From: Diogma glabrata
Taxonomy: Eukaryota; Arthropoda; Insecta; Diptera; Cylindrotomidae
Length of the DNA: 64,000 nucleotides
Assembly: GCA_963693315.1 (NCBI GenBank)
Contig: CAVNZG010000990.1
Span: 1-64,000 of the forward strand
Direction of reading: 5' to 3'
The notes beneath the pieces were generated by a model. The model searched no databases, was not told the DNA's origin, and saw only the letters and a list, made by a program, of their open reading frames with translations. Positions 52,801 to 64,000 of this stretch are shown piece after piece. Position numbers and translations under genes: made by a program. How positions within the stretch are numbered: position 1 is the stretch's first letter; each line of letters opens with the position of its first letter.

Positions 52801-55800
52801 CCCTTGCTTGCTTCAGTCAATGTTAAAGAATATAAGGTTGAGAATATCTCTTAAGCAGGTTATCCCAGGGTTCTCAAAATTTGGGTTTATTATTGTTTTT
52901 TGGTCTACAGTAATAAAATATGAAAAAAATTAATTTCAAAGAAACTCTTATTTCAACGATACCCTTGCTTGCTTCAGTCAATGTTAAAGAATATAAGGTT
53001 GAGAATATCTCTTAAGCAGGTTATCCCAGGGTTCTCAAAATTTGGGTTTATTATTGTTTTTTGGTCAACAGTAATAAAATATGAAAATAATTAATTTCAG
53101 AGAAACTCTTATTTCAACGATACCCTTGCTTGCTTCAGTCAATGTTAAAGAATATAAGGTTGAGAATATCTCTTAAGCAGGTTATCCCAGGGTTCTCAAA
53201 ATTTGGGTTTATTATTGTTTTTTGGTCTACAGTAATAAAATATGAAAAAAATTAATTTCAAAGAAACTCTTATTTCAACGATACCCTTGCTTGCTTCAGT
53301 CAATGTTAAAGAATATAAGGTTGAGAATATCTCTTAAGCAGGTTATCCCAGGGTTCTCAAAATTTGGGTTTATTATTGTTTTTTGGTCTACAGTAATAAA
53401 ATATGAAAATAATTAATTTCAGAGAAACTCTTATTTCAACGATACCCTTGCTTGCTTCAGTCAATGTTAAAGAATATAAGGTTGAGAATATCTCTTAAGC
53501 AGGTTATCCCAGGGTTCTCAAAATTTGGGTTTATTATTGTATTTTGGTCTACAGTAATAAAATATTAAAAAAATTAATTTCAAAGAAACTCTTATTTCAA
53601 CGATACCCTTGCTTGCTTCAGTCAATGTTAAAGAATATAAGGTTGAGAATATCTCTTAAGCAGGTTATCCCAGGGTTCTCAAAATTTGGGTTTATTATTG
53701 TTTTTTGGTCTACAGTAATAAAATATGAAAAAAATTAATTTCAGAGAAACTCTTATTTCAACGATACCCTTGCTTGCTTCAGTCAATGTTAAAGAATATA
53801 AGGTTGAGAATATCTCTTAAGCAGGTTATCCCAGGGTTCTCAAAATTTGGGTTTATTATTGTTTTTTGGTCTACAGTAATAAAATATGAAAAAAATTAAT
53901 TTCAAAGAAACTCTTATTTCAACGATACCCTTGCTTGCTTCAGTCAATGTTAAAGAATATAAGGTTGAGAATATCTCTTAAGCAGGTTATCCCAGGGTTC
54001 TCAAAATTTGGGTTTATTATTGTTTTTTGGTCTACAGTAATAAAATATGAAAAAAATTAATTTCAAAGAAACTCTTATTTCAACGATACCCTTGCTTGCT
54101 TCAGTCAATGTTAAAGAATATAAGGTTGAGAATATCTCTTAAGCAGGTTATCCCAGGGTTCTCAAAATTTGGGTTTATTATTGTTTTTTGGTCTACAGTA
54201 ATAAAATATGAAAATAATTCATTTCAAAGAAACTCTTATTTCAACGATACCCTTGCTTGCTTCAGTCAATGTTAAAGAATATAAGGTTGAGAATATCTCT
54301 TAAGCAGGTTATCCCAGGGTTCTCAAAATTTGGGTTTATTATTGTTTTTTGGTCTACAGTAATAAAATATGAAAAAAATTAATTTCAGAGAAACTCTTAT
54401 TTCAACGATACCCTTGCTTGCTTCAGTCAATGTTAAAGAATATAAGGTTGAGAATATCTCTTAAGCAGGTTATCCCAGGGTTCTCAAAATTTGGGTTTAT
54501 TATTGTTTTTTGGTCTACAGTAATAAAATATGAAAAAAATTAATTTCAAAGAAACTCTTATTTCAACGATACCCTTGCTTGCTTCAGTCAATGTTAAAGA
54601 ATATAAGGTTGAGAATATCTCTTAAGCAGGTTATCCCAGGGTTCTCAAAATTTGGGTTTATTATTGTTTTTTGGTCTACAGTAATAAAATATGAAAAAAT
54701 TTAATTTCAAAGAAACTCTTATTTCAACGATACCCTTGCTTGCTTCAGTCAATGTTAAAGAATATAAGGTTGAGAATATCTCTTAAGCAGGTTATCCCAG
54801 GGTTCTCAAAATTTGGGTTTATTATTGTTTTTTGGTCTACAGTAATAAAATATGAAAAAAATTAATTTCAAAGAAACTCTTATTTCAACGATACCCTTGC
54901 TTGCTTCAGTCAATGTTAAAGAATATAAGGTTGAGAATATCTCTTAAGCAGGTTATCCCAGGGTTCTCAAAATTTGGGTTTATTATTGTTTTTTGGTCAA
55001 CAGTAATAAAATATGAAAATAATTAATTTCAGAGAAACTCTTATTTCAACGATACCCTTGCTTGCTTCAGTCAATGTTAAAGAATATAAGGTTGAGAATA
55101 TCTCTTAAGCAGGTTATCCCAGGGTTCTCAAAATTTGGGTTTATTATTGTTTTTTGGTCTACAGTAATAAAATATGAAAAAAATTAATTTCAGAGAAACT
55201 CTTATTTCAACGATACCCTTGCTTGCTTCAGTCAATGTTAAAGAATATAAGGTTGAGAATATCTCTTAAGCAGGTTATCCCACGGCTCTCAAAATTTGGG
55301 TTTATTATTGTTTTTTGATCTACAGTAATAAAATATGAAAAAAATTAATTTCAGAGAAACTCTTATTTCAACGATACCCTTGCTTGCTTCAGTCAATGTT
55401 AAAGAATATAAGGTAGAGAATATCTCTTAAGCAGGTTATCCCAGGGTCTCAAAATTTGGGTTTATTATTGTTTTTTGGTCTACAGTAATAAAATATGAAA
55501 AAATTTAATTTCAAAGAAATTCTTATTTCAACGATACCCTTGCTTGCTTCAGTCAATGTTAAAGAATATAAGGTTGAGAATATCTCTTAAGCAGGTTATC
55601 CCAGGGTTCTCAAAATTTGGGTTTATTATTGTTTTTTGGTCTACAGTAATAAATATGAAAAAATTTAATTTCAAAGAAACTCTTATTTCAACGATACCCT
55701 TGCTTGCTTCAGTCAATGTTAAAGAATATAAGGTTGAGAATATCTCTTAAGCAGGTTATCCCAGGGTTCTCAAGATTTGGGTTTATTATTGTTTTTTGGT

Positions 55801-58800
55801 CTACAGTAATAAAATATGAAAAAAATTAATTTCAAAGAAACTCTTATTTCAACGATACCCTTGCTTGCTTCAGTCAATGTTAAAGAATATAAGGTTGAGA
55901 ATATCTCTTAAGCAGGTTATCCCAGGGTTCTCAAAATTTGGGTTTATTATTGTTTTTTGGTCTACAGTAATAAAATATGAAAAAAATTAATTTCAGAGAA
56001 ACTCTTATTTCAACGATACCCTTGCTTGCTTCAGTCAATGTTAAAGAATATAAGGTTGAGAATATCTCTTAAGCAGGTTATCCCAGGGTTCTCAAAATTT
56101 GGGTTTATTATTGTTTTTTGGTCTACAGTAATAAAATATGAAAAAAATTAATTTCAAAGAAACTCTTATTTCAACGATACCCTTGCTTGCTTCAGTCAAT
56201 GTTAAAGAATATAAGGTTGAGAATATCTCTTAAGCAGGTTATCCCAGGGTTCTCATAATTTGGGTTTATTATTGTTTTTTGGTCTACAGTAATAAAATAT
56301 GAAAATAATTAATTTCAGAGAAACTCTTATTTCAACGATACCCTTGCTTGCTTCAGTCAATGTTAAAGAATATAAGGTTGAGAATATCTCTTAAGCAGGT
56401 TATCCCAGGGTTCTCAAAATTTGGGTTTATTATTGTTTTTTGGTCTACAGTAATAAAATATGAAAAAATTTAATTTCAAAGAAACTCTTATTTCAACGAT
56501 ACCCTTGCTTGCTTCAGTCAATGTTAAAGAATATAAGGTTGAGAATATCTCTTAAGCAGGTTATCCCAGGGTTCTCAAAATTTGGGTTTATTATTGTTTT
56601 TTGGTCTACAGTAATAAAATATGAAAAAAATTAATTTCAGAGAAACTCTTATTTCAACGATACCCTTGCTTGCTTCAGTCAATGTTAAAGAATATAAGGT
56701 TGAGAATATCTCTTAAGCAGGTTATCCCAGGGTTCTCAAAATTTGGGTTTATTATTGTTTTTTGGTCTACAGTAATAAAATATGAAAAAAATTAATTTCA
56801 AAGAAACTCTTATTTCAACGATACCCTTGCTTGCTTCAGTCAATGTTAAAGAATATAAGGTTGAGAATATCTCTTAAGCAGGTTATCCCAGGGTTCTCAA
56901 AATTTGGGTTTATTATTGTTTTTTGGTCTACAGTAATAAAATATGAAAATAATTAAGTTCAGAGAAACTCTTATTTCAACGATACCCTTGCTTGCTTCAG
57001 TCAATGTTAAAGAATATAAGGTTGAGAATATCTCTTAAGCAGGTTATCCCAGGGTTCTCAAAATTTGGGTTTACTATTGTTTTTTGGTCTACAGTAATAA
57101 AATATGAAAAAAATTAATTTCAGAGAAACTCTTATTTCAACGATACCCTTGCTTGCTTCAGTCAATGTTAAAGAATATATGGTTGAGAATATCTCTTAAG
57201 CAGGTTATCCCAGGGTTCTCAAAATTTGGGTTTATTATTGTTTTTTGGTCTACAGTAATAAAATATGAAAAAATTAATTTCAAAGAAACTCTTATTTCAA
57301 CGATACCCTTGCTTGCTTCAGTCAATGTTAAAGAATATAAGGTTGAGAATATCTCTTAAGCAGGTTACCCAGGGTTCTCAAAATTTGGGTTTATTATTGT
57401 TTTTTGGTCTACAGTAATAAAATATAAAAATAATTAATTTCAGAGAAACTCTTATTTCAACGATACCCTTGCTTGCTTCAGTCAATGTTAAAGAATATAA
57501 GGTTGAGAATATCTCTTAAGCAGGTTATCCCAGGGTTCTCAAAATTTGGGTTTATTATTGTTTTTTGGTCAACAGTAATAAAATATGAAAATAATTAATT
57601 TCAGAGAAACTCTTATTTCAACGATACCCTTGCTTGCTTCAGTCAATGTTAAAGAATATAAGGTTGAGAATATCTCTTAAGCAGGTTATCCCAGGGTTCT
57701 CAAAATTTGGGTTTATTATTGTTTTTTGGTCTACAGTAATAAAATATGAAAAAAATTAAGTTCAGAGAAACTCTTATTTCAACGATACCCTTGCTTGCTT
57801 CAGTCAATGTTAAAGAATATAAGGTTGAGAATATCTCTTAAGCAGGTTATCCCAGGGTTCTCAAAATTTGGGTTTATTATTGTTTTTTGGTCTACAGTAA
57901 TAAAATATGAAAAAATTTAATTTCAAAGAAACTCTTATTTCAACGATACCCTTGCTTGCTTCAGTCAATGTTAAAGAATATAAGGTTGAGAATATCTCTT
58001 AAGCAGGTTATCCCAGGGTTCTCAAAATTTGGGTTTATTATTGTTTTTTGGTCTACAGTAATAAAATATGAAAAAAATTAATTTCAAAGAAACTCTTATT
58101 TCAACGATACCCTTGCTTGCTTCAGTCAATGTTAAAGAATATAAGGTTGAGAATATCTCTTAAGCAGGTTATCCCAGGGTTCTCAAAATTTGGGTTTATT
58201 ATTGTTTTTTGGTCAACAGTAATAAAATATGAAAATAATTAATTTCAGAGAAACTCTTATTTCAACGATACCCTTGCTTGCTTCAGTCAATGTTAAAGAA
58301 TATAAGGTTGAGAATATCTCTTAAGCAGGTTATCCCAGGGTTCTCAAAATTTGGGTTTATTATTGTTTTTTGGTCTACAGTAATAAAATATGAAAAAAAT
58401 TAATTTCAAAGAAACTCTTATTTCAACGATACCCTTGCTTGCTTCAGTCAATGTTAAAGAATATAAGGTTGAGAATATCTCTTAAGCAGGTTATCCCAGG
58501 GTTCTCAAAATTTGGGTTTATTATTGTTTTTTGGTCTACAGTAATAAAATATGAAAATAATTAATTTCAGAGAAACTCTTATTTCAACGATACCCTTGCT
58601 TGCTTCAGTCAATGTTAAAGAATATAAGGTTGAGAATATCTCTTAAGCAGGTTATCCCAGGGTTCTCAAAATTTGGGTTTATTATTGTATTTTGGTCTAC
58701 AGTAATAAAATATTAAAAAAATTAATTTCAAAGAAACTCTTATTTCAACGATACCCTTGCTTGCTTCAGTCAATGTTAAAGAATATAAGGTTGAGAATAT

Positions 58801-60000
58801 CTCTTAAGCAGGTTATCCCAGGGTTCTCAAAATTTGGGTTTATTATTGTTTTTTGGTCTACAGTAATAAAATATGAAAAAAATTAATTTCAGAGAAACTC
58901 TTATTTCAACGATACCCTTGCTTGCTTCAGTCAATGTTAAAGAATATAAGGTTGAGAATATCTCTTAAGCAGGTTATCCCAGGGTTCTCAAAATTTGGGT
59001 TTATTATTGTTTTTTGGTCTACAGTAATAAAATATGAAAAAAATTAATTTCAAAGAAACTCTTATTTCAACGATACCCTTGCTTGCTTCAGTCAATGTTA
59101 AAGAATATAAGGTTGAGAATATCTCTTAAGCAGGTTATCCCAGGGTTCTCAAAATTTGGGTTTATTATTGTTTTTTGGTCTACAGTAATAAAATATGAAA
59201 AAAATTAATTTCAAAGAAACTCTTATTTCAACGATACCCTTGCTTGCTTCAGTCAATGTTAAAGAATATAAGGTTGAGAATATCTCTTAAGCAGGTTATC
59301 CCAGGGTTCTCAAAATTTGGGTTTATTATTGTTTTTTGGTCTACAGTAATAAAATATGAAAATAATTCATTTCAAAGAAACTCTTATTTCAACGATACCC
59401 TTGCTTGCTTCAGTCAATGTTAAAGAATATAAGGTTGAGAATATCTCTTAAGCAGGTTATCCCAGGGTTCTCAAAATTTGGGTTTATTATTGTTTTTTGG
59501 TCTACAGTAATAAAATATGAAAAAAATTAATTTCAGAGAAACTCTTATTTCAACGATACCCTTGCTTGCTTCAGTCAATGTTAAAGAATATAAGGTTGAG
59601 AATATCTCTTAAGCAGGTTATCCCAGGGTTCTCAAAATTTGGGTTTATTATTGTTTTTTGGTCTACAGTAATAAAATATGAAAAAAATTAATTTCAAAGA
59701 AACTCTTATTTCAACGATACCCTTGCTTGCTTCAGTCAATGTTAAAGAATATAAGGTTGAGAATATCTCTTAAGCAGGTTATCCCAGGGTTCTCAAAATT
59801 TGGGTTTATTATTGTTTTTTGGTCTACAGTAATAAAATATGAAAAAATTTAATTTCAAAGAAACTCTTATTTCAACGATACCCTTGCTTGCTTCAGTCAA
59901 TGTTAAAGAATATAAGGTTGAGAATATCTCTTAAGCAGGTTATCCCAAGGTTCTCAAAATTTGGGTTTATTATTGTTTTTTGGTCTACAGTAATAAAATA
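49870..60000 (-). repeat. Higher-order tandem duplication, about 5148 bp (32 monomers), arm B
   Basis: Private variants recur at a fixed offset of 5148-5149 bp. Examples are CCCACGGCTCTC with TTTTGATCTACAG (50131 and 55280), AAGGTAGAGAAT (about 50264 and 55411), ATAAATATGAAAAAATTT (about 50502 and 55650), AATATATGGTTGAG (about 52027 and 57175), TTGTATTTTGG (about 53538 and 58686), AATATTAAAAAAATT (about 53562 and 58710) and AATAATTCATTTC (54220 and 59368). The two copies differ by only a handful of bases, so the duplication is recent. The left edge lies near 49.9 kb and similarity fades near 54.85/60.0 kb; exact limits need alignment. Confidence 0.88.
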
Positions 60001-63000
60001 TGAAAAAATTTAATTTCAAAGAAACTCTTATTTCAACGATACCCTTGCTTGCTTCAGTCAATGTTAAAGAATATAAGGTTGAGAATATCTCTTAAGCAGG
60101 TTATCCCAGGGTTCTCAAAATTTGGGTTTATTACTGTTTTTTGTTCTACAGTAATAAAATATGAAAAAAATTAATTTCAAAGAAACTCTTATTTCAACGA
60201 TACCCTTGCTTGCTTCAGTCAATGTTAAAGAATATAAGGTTGAGAATATGTCTTAAGCAGGTTATCCCAGGGTTCTCAAAATTTGGGTTTATTATTGTTT
60301 TTTGGTCTACAGTATTAAAATATGAAAATAATTAATTTCAGAGAAACTCTTATTTCAACGATACCCTTGCTTGCTTCAGTCAATGTTAAAGAATATAAGG
60401 TTGAGAATATCTCTTAAGCAGGTTATCCCAGGGTTCTCAAAATTTGGGTTTATTATTGTTTTTTGGTCTACAGTAATAAAATATGAAAAAAATTAATTTC
60501 AAAGAAACTCTTATTTCAACGATACCCTTGCTTGCTTCAGTCAATGTTAAAGAATATAAGGTTGAGAATATCTCTTAAGCAGGTTATCCCAGGGTTCTCA
60601 AAATTTGGGTTTATTATTGTTTTTTGGTCTACAGTAATAAAATATGAAAAAACTTAATTTCAAAGAAACTCTTATTTCAACGATACCCTTGCTTGCTTCA
60701 GTCAATGTTAAAGTATATAAGGTTGAGAATATCTCTTAAGCAGGTTATCCCAGGGTTCTCAAAATTTGGTTTTATTATTGTTTTTTGGTCTACAGTAATA
60801 AAATATGAAAAAAATTAATTTCAAAGAAACTCTTATTTCAACGATACCCTTGCTTGCTTCAGTCAATGTTAAAGAATATAAGGTTGAGAATATCTCTTAA
60901 GCAGGTTATCCCAGGGTTCTCAAAATTTGGGTTTATTATTGTTTTTTGGTCTACAGTAATAAAATATGAAAAAAATTAATTTCAAAGAAACTCTTATTTC
61001 AACGATACCCTTGCTTGCTTCAGTCAATGTTAAAGAATATAAGGTTGAGAATATCTCTTAAGCAGGTTATCCCAGGGTTCTCAAAATTTGGGTTTATTAT
61101 TGTTTTTTGGTCTACAGTAATAAAATATGAAAAAAATTAATTTCAAAGAAACTCTTATTTCAACGATACCCTTGCTTGCTTCAGTCAATGTTAAAGAATA
61201 TAAGGTTGAGAATATCTCTTAAGCAGGTTATCCCAGGGTTCTCAAAATTTGGGTTTATTATTGTTTTTTGGTCTACAGTAATAAAATATGAAAAAAATTA
61301 ATTTCAAAGAAACTCTTATTTCAACGATACCCTTGCTTGCTTCAGTCAATGTTAAAGAATATAAGGTTGAGAATATCTCTTAAGCAGGTTATCCCAGGGT
61401 TCTCAAAATTTGGGTTTATTATTGTTTTTTGGTCTACAGTAATAAAATATGAAAATAATTAATTTCAGAGAAACTCTTATTTCAACGATACCCTTGCTTG
61501 CTTCAGTCAATGTTAAAGAATATAAGGTTGAGAATATCTCTTAAGCAGGTTATCCCAGGGTTCTCAAAATTTGGGTTTATTATTGTTTTTTGGTCTACAG
61601 TAATAAAATATGAAAATAATTAATTTCAGAGAAACTCTTATTTCAACGATACCCTTGCTTGCTTCAGTCAATGTTAAAGAATATAAGGTTGAGAATATCT
61701 CTTAAGCAGGTTATCCCAGGGTTCTCAAAATTTGGGTTTATTATTGTTTTTTGGTCTACAGTAATAAAATATGAAAAAAATTAATTTCAGAGAAACTCTT
61801 ATGTCAACGATACCCTTGCTTGCTTCAGTCAATGTTAAAGAATATAAGGTTGAGAATATCTCTTAAGCAGGTTATCCCAGGGTTCTCAAAATTTGGGTTT
61901 ATTATTGTTTTTTGGTCAACAGTAATAAAATATGAAAATAATTAATTTCAGAGAAACTCTTATTTCAACGATACCCTTGCTTGCTTCAGTCAATGTTAAA
62001 GAATATAAGGTTGAGAATATCTCTTAAGCAGGTTATCCCAGGGTTCTCAAAATTTGGGTTTATTATTGTTTTTTGGTCTACAGTAATAAAATATGAAAAA
62101 ATTTAATTTCAAAGAAACTCTTATTTCAACGATACCCTTGCTTGCTTCAGTCAATGTTAAAGAATATAAGGTTGAGAATATCTCTTAAGCAGGTTATCCC
62201 AGGGTTCTCAAAATTTGGGTTTATTATTGTTTTTTGGTCTACAATAATAAAATATGAAAAAATTTAATTTCAAAGAAACTCTTATTTCAACGATACCCTT
62301 GCTTGCTTCAGTCAATGTTAAAGAATATAAGGTTGAGAATATCTCTTAAGCAGGTTATCCCAGGGTTCTCAAAATTTGGGTTTATTATTGTTTTTTGGTC
62401 TACAGTAATAAAATATGAAAAAAATTAATTTCAGAGAAACTCTTATTTCAACGATACCCTTGCTTGCTTCAGTCAATGTTAAAGAATATAAGGTTGAGAA
62501 TATCTCTTAAGCAGGTTATCCCAGGGTTCTCAAAATTTGGGTTTATTATTGTTTTTTGGTCTACAGTAATAAAATATGAAAAAAATTAATTTCAGAGAAA
62601 CTCTTATTTCAACGATACCCTTGCTTGCTTCAGTCAATGTTAAAGAATATAAGGTTGAGAATATCTCTTAAGCAGGTTATCCCAGGGTTCTCAAAATTTG
62701 GGTTTATTATTGTTTTTTGGTCTACAGTAATAAAATATGAAAAAAATTAATTTCAAAGAAACTCTTATTTCAACGATACCCTTGCTTGCTTCAGTCAATG
62801 TTAAAGAATATAAGGTTGAGAATATCTCTTAAGCAGGTTATCCCAGGGTTCTCAAAATTTGGGTTTATTATTGTTTTTTGGTCTACAGTAATAAAATATG
62901 AAAAAAATTAATTTCAGAGAAACTCTTATTTCAACGATACCCTTGCTTGCTTCAGTCAATGTTAAAGAATATAAGGTTGAGAATATCTCTTAAGCAGGTT

Positions 63001-64000
63001 ATCCCAGGGTTCTCAAAATTTGGGTTTATTATTGTTTTTTGGTCTACAGTAATAAAATATGTAAAAAATTAATTTCAAAGAAACTCTTATTTCAACGATA
63101 CCCTTGCTTGCTTCAGTCAATGTTAAAGAATATAAGGTTGAGAATATCTCTTAAGCAGGTTATCCCAGGGTTCTCAAAATTTGGGTTTACTACTGTTTTT
63201 TGGTCTACAGTAATAAAATATGAAAAAAATTAGTTTCAGAGAAACTCTTATTTCAACGATACCCTTGCTTGCTTCAGTCAATGTTAAAGAATATAAGGTT
63301 GAGAATATCTCTTAAGCAGGTTATCCCAGGGTTCTCAAAATTTGGGTTTATTATTGTTTTTTGGTCTACAGTAATAAAATATGAAAAAAATTAATTTCAG
63401 AGAAACTCTTATTTCAACGATACCCTTGCTTGCTTCAGTCAATGTTAAAGAATATAAGGTTGAGAATATCTCTTAAGCAGGTTATCCCAGGGTTCTCAAA
63501 ATTTGGGTTTATTATTGTTTTTGGTCTACAGTAATAAAATATGAAAAAATTTAATTTCAAAGAAACTCTTATTTCAACGATACCCTTGCTTGCTTCAGTC
63601 AATGTTAAAGAATATAAGGTTGAGAATATCTCTTAAGCAGGTTATCCCAGGGTTCTCAAAATTTGGGTTTATTATTGTTTTTTGGTCTACAGTAATAAAA
63701 TATGAAAAAAATTAATTTCAGAGAAACTCTTATTTCAACGATACCCTTGCTTGCTTCAGTCAATGTTAAAGAATATAAGGTTGAGAATATCTCTTAAGCA
63801 GGTTATCCCAGAGTTCTCAAAATTTGGGTTTATTATTGTTTTTTGGTCTACAGTAATAAAATATGAAAATAATTAATTTCAGAGAAACTCTTATTTCAAC
63901 GATACCCTTGCTTGCTTCAGTCAATGTTAAAGAATATAAGGTTGAGAATATCTCTTAAGCAGGTTATCCCAGGGTTCTCAAAATTTGGGTTTATTATTGT

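Larger units (their letters stand above)
33961..64000 (-). repeat. 161-bp satellite array, orientation B
   Basis: About 187 monomers of the same satellite in reverse complement, running off the right edge. Up to about 43.9 kb the monomers mix TGAAAAAAGTTAATTTCAGAG and TGAAAAAAATTAATTTCAGAG types, as block 3 does on the other side. From there on TTCAAAG monomers (the complement of TTTCTTTG) become common. From about 46.5 kb TGAAAATAATTAATTTCAG types join them, with TGAAAAAATTTAATTTC types mainly from about 50.3 kb; I did not notice these last two in orientation A. The 160-bp unit is nearly absent (one near 37998). No insertion or gene is visible. Confidence 0.98.

Noticed and set aside
34325..63233. 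The same satellite frames on the plus strand of arm B
   Set aside because: These are the mirror of the arm A frames after the orientation switch; there is no codon-level conservation.
1..64000. CRISPR array
   Set aside because: The repeated unit is about 161 bp with no unique spacers between copies; this is satellite DNA.

Overview
The window is almost entirely one AT-rich satellite DNA with a monomer of about 161 bp (160 bp in a frequent variant). Roughly 350 near-identical head-to-tail copies fill about 57 of the 64 kb. It looks like heterochromatin or other satellite-rich DNA of an animal, most likely an arthropod. That guess rests on the one mobile element present, a Ty3/gypsy LTR retrotransposon of the CsRn1/Kabuki type, a group best known from insects and flatworms. 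I do not recognise the satellite and cannot name the species. There is no rRNA or tRNA gene, no CRISPR array and no intact host gene.

Layout. 1-12870: satellite in orientation A. 12871-13139: a 269-bp non-satellite patch that replaces about 86 bp of one monomer and carries an unidentified open frame on the minus strand. 13140-21299: satellite, orientation A. 21300-27958: a complete retrotransposon on the minus strand, bounded by a 4-bp target duplication AACC. 27959-33922: satellite, orientation A. 33923-33960: a 38-bp AT-rich spacer. 33961-64000: the same satellite in the opposite orientation (B). The whole window is therefore a very large inverted repeat whose turning point lies near 33.94 kb.

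Retrotransposon, read on the minus strand: 5' LTR (27958-27162) with a TATA box and three 26-bp tandem repeats; an 18-nt primer binding site matching the 3' end of tRNA-Trp; a leader; gag (357 aa from its ATG, with a CHCC-type zinc knuckle); a perfect A AAA AAC slippery heptamer just before the gag stop; pol in the -1 frame (1131 codons: protease, reverse transcriptase, RNase H, integrase with DD35E and a GPY/F-like module); a polypurine tract; and the 3' LTR (22100-21300). Gag would form the particle, the frameshift would supply the enzymes as a Gag-Pol fusion, tRNA-Trp would prime cDNA synthesis, and integrase would insert the copy. By eye all frames are open and the two LTRs differ by only about four substitutions plus one small rearrangement, so the insertion looks young and possibly still competent.

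The satellite has its own history. There are multi-monomer tandem duplications (about 1445 bp in arm A, about 5148 bp in arm B), and the two arms carry different sets of monomer variants. The inversion is therefore unlikely to be a simple fold-back sequencing artefact. The short open frames that recur through the arrays are by-products of the repeat and are not annotated as genes.
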